64,000 nt of DNA from Verrucomicrobiaceae bacterium (lineage in GTDB: Bacteria; Verrucomicrobiota; Verrucomicrobiia; Verrucomicrobiales; Verrucomicrobiaceae), in the NCBI GenBank assembly GCA_024232965.1, contig JACKQF010000008.1, positions 248,001 through 312,000 of the forward strand, read 5' to 3'. Positions within the stretch are counted from its first letter, which is position 1; each line of letters starts with the position of its first letter. Shown one piece after another: positions 60,739-64,000 of the stretch. A program made the translations under genes and the position numbers. Below the pieces are notes generated by a model. It made no database searches. It was given only the letters and a program-made list of their open reading frames with translations, and was not told the DNA's origin.

Positions 60739-61797
60739 ATGTCTAGCTGGATTTCGCGTTGGTCGTTTCAGTCGTTTTTTCCGATCCTGATTTCTCTGGG
60801 ACTGGTGGCCTGTGGCAGCCAACAGCAGAGCGCGGCCCCCAGAGGTCCCGGAAGCACCGCCTACTACGGCGGCAACCCACCCGCAGCGATCGCGTGGAAC
60901 CCGCAAAATCCACAGGGCGGTTACAGCACGCCTACGCCTGCCCCCGCGCCTGTCGATCCCTACTACATCTCTGCCACGCCGCTGCCAATGTCCGCCAGCG
61001 CGCCTCGAATTCGGGCGGAATCCTATTTGCTGATCGATGCGCGCACGGGGGCCAACCTTGCATCGGTGGGAGCAGATGTGCATCGCGGAGTGGCGAGCAC
61101 GCAGAAGTTGCTGACGGCGCTGGTGGTCCTTGATGCCGGAAATCTTGACAGCAAGGTCCGGGTGGCCTCCTCCGATGTCGCGGTCGAGCCGACCAAACTC
61201 GGCATCCGGCCCGGCGATGTTTACACCAGACGCGAACTTCTCTACGCATTCCTCATCAAGAGCTGCAACGACGTGGCCAATGTCCTGGCCCGCGACAACG
61301 CCGGCAGCATCAGCGCCTTTGCCGCGAAGATGAATGCAAAGATGCGCTCCCTGGGCGGGACGGACTCCAATTTCCGCAATCCTCATGGACTGACCGCCCC
61401 CGGCCAATATTCCACCGCACGCAACATGGCCCGTGTCGCCATGGCGGCCTATCGCAATCAGATCATTCGCGATGCTGTGCGTCGCACTTCTTTTACCTTC
61501 CGTTATGCGAACGGAAAGACGGCAGTGCTGAAGAGCACCAACAACTTGCTGGGGATGATGCCCGAATGCAATGGCATGAAGACCGGCTACACCAATGCCG
61601 CCGGTCGCTGCCTGATCTCTTCTGCATCCTCCGGCGGACGCAATGTGATCCTGGTCCAACTGGGAACCAAGACCAAGTACATCTGGGACGACGGGCGGAC
61701 GCTAATGAGCTGGGGCCTGCGCAAGATGGGTGCCCGCCTCGCTGACGCGGATCTGCCCGATGCAGACCCGACGCTGCTGGCGATGATGCCGCACTGA
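60739..61797 (+). CDS. Lipoprotein D-alanyl-D-alanine carboxypeptidase (peptidase S11)
   Basis: The 352-residue product trims peptidoglycan stem peptides. It has a lipoprotein signal (FFPILISLGLVACGSQQQ with lipobox LVAC), a Pro/Ala/Gly-rich linker (about 30-90), and the penicillin-binding serine peptidase core: SxxK as STQK in HRGVASTQKLLTALVVLDAG, SxN as SCN in YAFLIKSCNDVANVLARDNA, and KTG in CNGMKTGYTNAAGRC. All three are present, so it should be active. The C-terminal domain of DacA-type enzymes is missing. Confidence 0.92.
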   Translation: MSSWISRWSFQSFFPILISLGLVACGSQQQSAAPRGPGSTAYYGGNPPAAIAWNPQNPQGGYSTPTPAPAPVDPYYISATPLPMSASAPRIRAESYLLIDARTGANLASVGADVHRGVASTQKLLTALVVLDAGNLDSKVRVASSDVAVEPTKLGIRPGDVYTRRELLYAFLIKSCNDVANVLARDNAGSISAFAAKMNAKMRSLGGTDSNFRNPHGLTAPGQYSTARNMARVAMAAYRNQIIRDAVRRTSFTFRYANGKTAVLKSTNNLLGMMPECNGMKTGYTNAAGRCLISSASSGGRNVILVQLGTKTKYIWDDGRTLMSWGLRKMGARLADADLPDADPTLLAMMPH

Positions 61798-61802
61798 AAA
61801 GG

Positions 61803-63251
61803 TCAGATCACTGGCAGTTCGAAACCCTTCCGGTATTCTTCCTCGATCAGCGCATTGGCCTCGGCAGCGAACTCGCCCGTGAATCGTTCCGTCGCCGGAT
61901 CGAGGTCCAGCCAGGGGCCGACAATGCTTTGCTCTTTGCTAACGCTGATGCCGTTTGCCTGAAGATTGGCTTCAAAATCGGTGAGTGTCGTGATCGCCTC
62001 GGCATCGCCTTGCAGCCGCTCACGGACTTCATCCGGGTTCAGTTGCTTGCCCAGGCGGAAGGAGATATTCGCCATGTGGACCAATGCCGCAGAGAGATGA
62101 CCGTGAGTGATGGAGAGATTCTGCTTCACGAGCTTGCCCTGGCGGATCGACTCTAGCCAGTTGGTCATGTGGGCACCACCATCGCGCATGTCGAACTTCT
62201 TCACTGAGGAACCGGACGTGTCGTAGGCCTTGGATTCAGCGACGTAGCCGCCCTCGCAATGGATGATGTTGCCGATGCGGATGCCTTTGTAAACGGGCTC
62301 AACGCCCCAGTTCATGTCCTTCATGGGCAGGCCACGATTGTCAAAGAGCAAAGGGGCAGGCTCGTAGGGGAAGAAGGCCAACTGGTTGTTCGGTGTCTGC
62401 CCATCGTCATCGTAACCCCAGCGTCCGCCGAGGCTCATCACGCGCTTTGGCAGAGTCTCCTGCCCCAGTGCCCAACGTGCCACATCCATCTGGTGCGGGC
62501 CTTGATTGCCGATGTCGCCATTGCCATAGGCCCACTGCCAATGCCAATCGTAGTGCAACTTGTCGCGCATCAAGGGCACCACAGGACGGCAGGCGCACCA
62601 GAGATCGTAGTCGATGTAGGAGGCGACCCGCTCAGGCCCAGTGACCTTGCCGATGCTCTCGCGAGCTTTGTAATTCAGGCCGCGGGAAAGTGTCACCTTA
62701 CCGAGGTGCCCCTCCTTAACCCATGCGATGGCCTCGTCCCAGCCTTCATCGCTGCGGCGTTGCATGCCGTGGGTGATGATGAGATTCGGATTCTTGGCGG
62801 CGGCATCGACCAGCTTGCGCCCTTCCATCATGTTGTGACAGACGGGCTTTTCCACGTACACATGCTTGCCATTGGCGATGGCCGTCAGCGCGATGAGCGT
62901 GTGGCTATGGTTGGGCGTCGCGATGATGACACCGTCCATGTCTTTGTCCTGGCAAAATTCGCGGTAGTCCTTGTAGGTCCGGGCTTTGATCTTGTGCTTA
63001 CCCAGCACCTCGATGCCCTTATCCATGGTCCGGCCATCGACATCGCAGAGCGCGACGATGCGCACGCCGTCCATGTCCAGGAGGTCCTCGATGTGATGCA
63101 TCCCCTTCCCGTGGAAACCGCAGATGCCGACACGGATGTCCGAATTGGAACCCTTGGGCCGGGAACACCCAACCGGCAGCGCATTGGCAGCCGTTATGAG
63201 CGCCGCACGCTTGAGCAGACTACGCCGAGTGGAGGTAGGCGGCACGCTCAT
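61803..63251 (-). CDS. Gfo/Idh/MocA-family oxidoreductase with Tat signal
   Basis: The 482-residue product begins with a Tat-type signal (TSTRRSLLKRAALITAANAL, followed by a Cys). The Rossmann domain follows: DIRVGICGFHGKGMHHIEDL (GxxGxG-type), VDGRTMDKGIEVLGKHKIKA, and the EKP motif in NGKHVYVEKPVCHNMMEGRK. The C-terminal domain includes DYDLWCACRPVVPLMRDKLH and NGDIGNQGPHQMDVARWALG, where NG-I-NQG-H is typical of this exported subgroup. Substrates are usually sugars or cyclitols with NAD(P). It overlaps the DUF6807-like gene by 4 bases (ATGA), so the two form an operon. Confidence 0.92.
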   Translation of the reverse strand: MSVPPTSTRRSLLKRAALITAANALPVGCSRPKGSNSDIRVGICGFHGKGMHHIEDLLDMDGVRIVALCDVDGRTMDKGIEVLGKHKIKARTYKDYREFCQDKDMDGVIIATPNHSHTLIALTAIANGKHVYVEKPVCHNMMEGRKLVDAAAKNPNLIITHGMQRRSDEGWDEAIAWVKEGHLGKVTLSRGLNYKARESIGKVTGPERVASYIDYDLWCACRPVVPLMRDKLHYDWHWQWAYGNGDIGNQGPHQMDVARWALGQETLPKRVMSLGGRWGYDDDGQTPNNQLAFFPYEPAPLLFDNRGLPMKDMNWGVEPVYKGIRIGNIIHCEGGYVAESKAYDTSGSSVKKFDMRDGGAHMTNWLESIRQGKLVKQNLSITHGHLSAALVHMANISFRLGKQLNPDEVRERLQGDAEAITTLTDFEANLQANGISVSKEQSIVGPWLDLDPATERFTGEFAAEANALIEEEYRKGFELPVI

Positions 63252-64000
63252 TGTTTACTGAAGGCTTCAAACATCGCGTTCATCTTTGCCATCTCTGGCT
63301 CGCCACGAGTGATCCAGACGCGATAGCGTTGCGTGAGAGTCTCGCCCTTCGCCAGCGTATAGTCGCCCTTGGTCTTATCGTCGAGTTTTTCAAAGTCGTG
63401 AATGCCGAATGGATTGGCCGCAAACAGACCGTAGTCGCGTGCATGCCACCAGGTCGGGTGGCGGAGGTTGCCTGGATGATCAAAGATGGTGATGGAGACC
63501 TCCTGGCCTTTTTCATCAGGACCAAAAGCCGTCACCCACTTCGCACGGGTTCCCCAGACCTTCTTGTCCTTGATGCCCTCGCTCGACAGCATGTGGCCCG
63601 CAGCGCCTTCGCCCTTCATGCTCAGCGTTGGGCCGATGCGCAGGGCGAAGCTGCCTTCCTTGGTATCGCCAAAAACGGCGTCACCCGCAGTGGCCGTCAG
63701 GGCCACGGTGAAGTCCACGATCTTTTCGCCTTCAGGCAGTGCCTCGATGCGCACGTGACGGACATCCGTCATCTGCTCATCACCAGCAGCCGTGACCCAG
63801 CGGGTCTTGGCGGTAAAGCTGCCAACAGCGCCCTCTGCCTTGACGTCCTCAAAGCCCAGATGCTCCTGGCGGCCTTTGTCATCGCCATTGGCCCAGAAGT
63901 CGGTGCCATTGACGGCACCGTGAGCGAACCAGAAGGACCGGTGGTGAGGGTGATCCTCTGCGCCGCCTTTTTCCATCGGATAGGGCCGAGCCAAATTAGC
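63248..64000 (-). CDS. DUF6807-like protein (PmoA-like), 5' end missing
   Basis: The frame is open to the window edge; 250 residues are visible and the N-terminus is cut. It contains HPHHRSFWFAHGAVNGTDFW near the start, then IVDFTVALTATAGDAVFGDT, FALRIGPTLSMKGEGAAGHM, ITIFDHPGNLRHPTWWHARD and the ending RYRVWITRGEPEMAKMNAMF. This matches my memory of the DUF6807/PmoA family, which is repeatedly found next to Gfo/Idh/MocA oxidoreductases in Verrucomicrobia and Planctomycetes. Function is unknown. It is upstream of and coupled (4-base overlap) to the oxidoreductase gene. Confidence 0.78.
   Translation of the reverse strand, partial: ANLARPYPMEKGGAEDHPHHRSFWFAHGAVNGTDFWANGDDKGRQEHLGFEDVKAEGAVGSFTAKTRWVTAAGDEQMTDVRHVRIEALPEGEKIVDFTVALTATAGDAVFGDTKEGSFALRIGPTLSMKGEGAAGHMLSSEGIKDKKVWGTRAKWVTAFGPDEKGQEVSITIFDHPGNLRHPTWWHARDYGLFAANPFGIHDFEKLDDKTKGDYTLAKGETLTQRYRVWITRGEPEMAKMNAMFEAFSKQ

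Overview
The window looks like part of a chromosome from a member of the Verrucomicrobia, probably close to Prosthecobacter or Verrucomicrobium. This is an inference. It rests on the mix of families: ThuA, Gfo/Idh/MocA and DUF6807-type sugar-related proteins at the edges, a 1.7-kilo-residue autotransporter-associated-repeat protein with a PEP-type C-terminal anchor, many signal-peptide and TPR proteins, and GC-rich sequence with many non-coding repeats. No rRNA gene is present. There is one tRNA gene, tRNA-Thr(CGU).

Layout. 0-7 kb: end of a ThuA-like gene, then rpsO-pnp with two hairpin terminators, then mfd, all on the minus strand. 7.3-14.7 kb: an accessory island of about nine short genes, all on the minus strand (small membrane proteins, a GNAT acetyltransferase, an ExbD-like periplasmic domain, a SUKH/SMI1 protein, unknowns). 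They are separated by hairpin-forming sites that resemble integron attC sites. No integrase is in the window, so this looks like an integrase-less cassette cluster (CALIN). It is interrupted by a complete IS3-family element (9874-11378) with terminal inverted repeats, a TGT target duplication, an A7 frameshift site and a 27-bp perfect internal palindrome. 14.8-27.6 kb: a C39-like peptidase, a CreB/CreC-like two-component system, a coiled-coil/TPR protein, a PHP phosphatase carrying a histone-H1-like tail, tRNA-Thr, an HTTM-like membrane protein pair, a cupin, and a DEAD-box-family helicase.

27.8-42.3 kb: a long plus-strand run of envelope genes (Pro/Gly/Tyr-rich membrane protein with a prenyltransferase-like fold, TPR protein, TamB-like, TamA-like), then a ClpX-like AAA+ ATPase without the zinc domain, a degenerate nucleotide-cyclase-like membrane protein, recR and an S4 RNA-binding protein. 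42.4-44.3 kb: tandem repeats of about 190 bp and mgtE. 44.8-49.1 kb: a decayed type I restriction-modification locus. It holds an hsdM pseudogene, an HsdR-HsdS chimera, and a duplicated hsdS tail flanking an intact UvrD-like helicase, with a DUF1828/DUF1829 gene and a small unknown gene embedded. This is a candidate defence hotspot.

49.5-52.4 kb: an XRE regulator, a 42-bp repeat array open in at least five frames, an unknown protein, a collagen-like protein, and blocks of intergenic repeats including 11 copies of an octamer. 52.4-64 kb: the giant autotransporter-repeat protein, a GYF-domain membrane protein, a YndJ-like membrane protein coupled to a PpiC-type isomerase, a lipoprotein D-Ala-D-Ala carboxypeptidase, a Tat-exported Gfo/Idh/MocA oxidoreductase and a truncated DUF6807-like gene.

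The two most interesting regions are the attC-like cassette cluster and the rearranged restriction locus. All family assignments were made by reading the sequence, without database searches.
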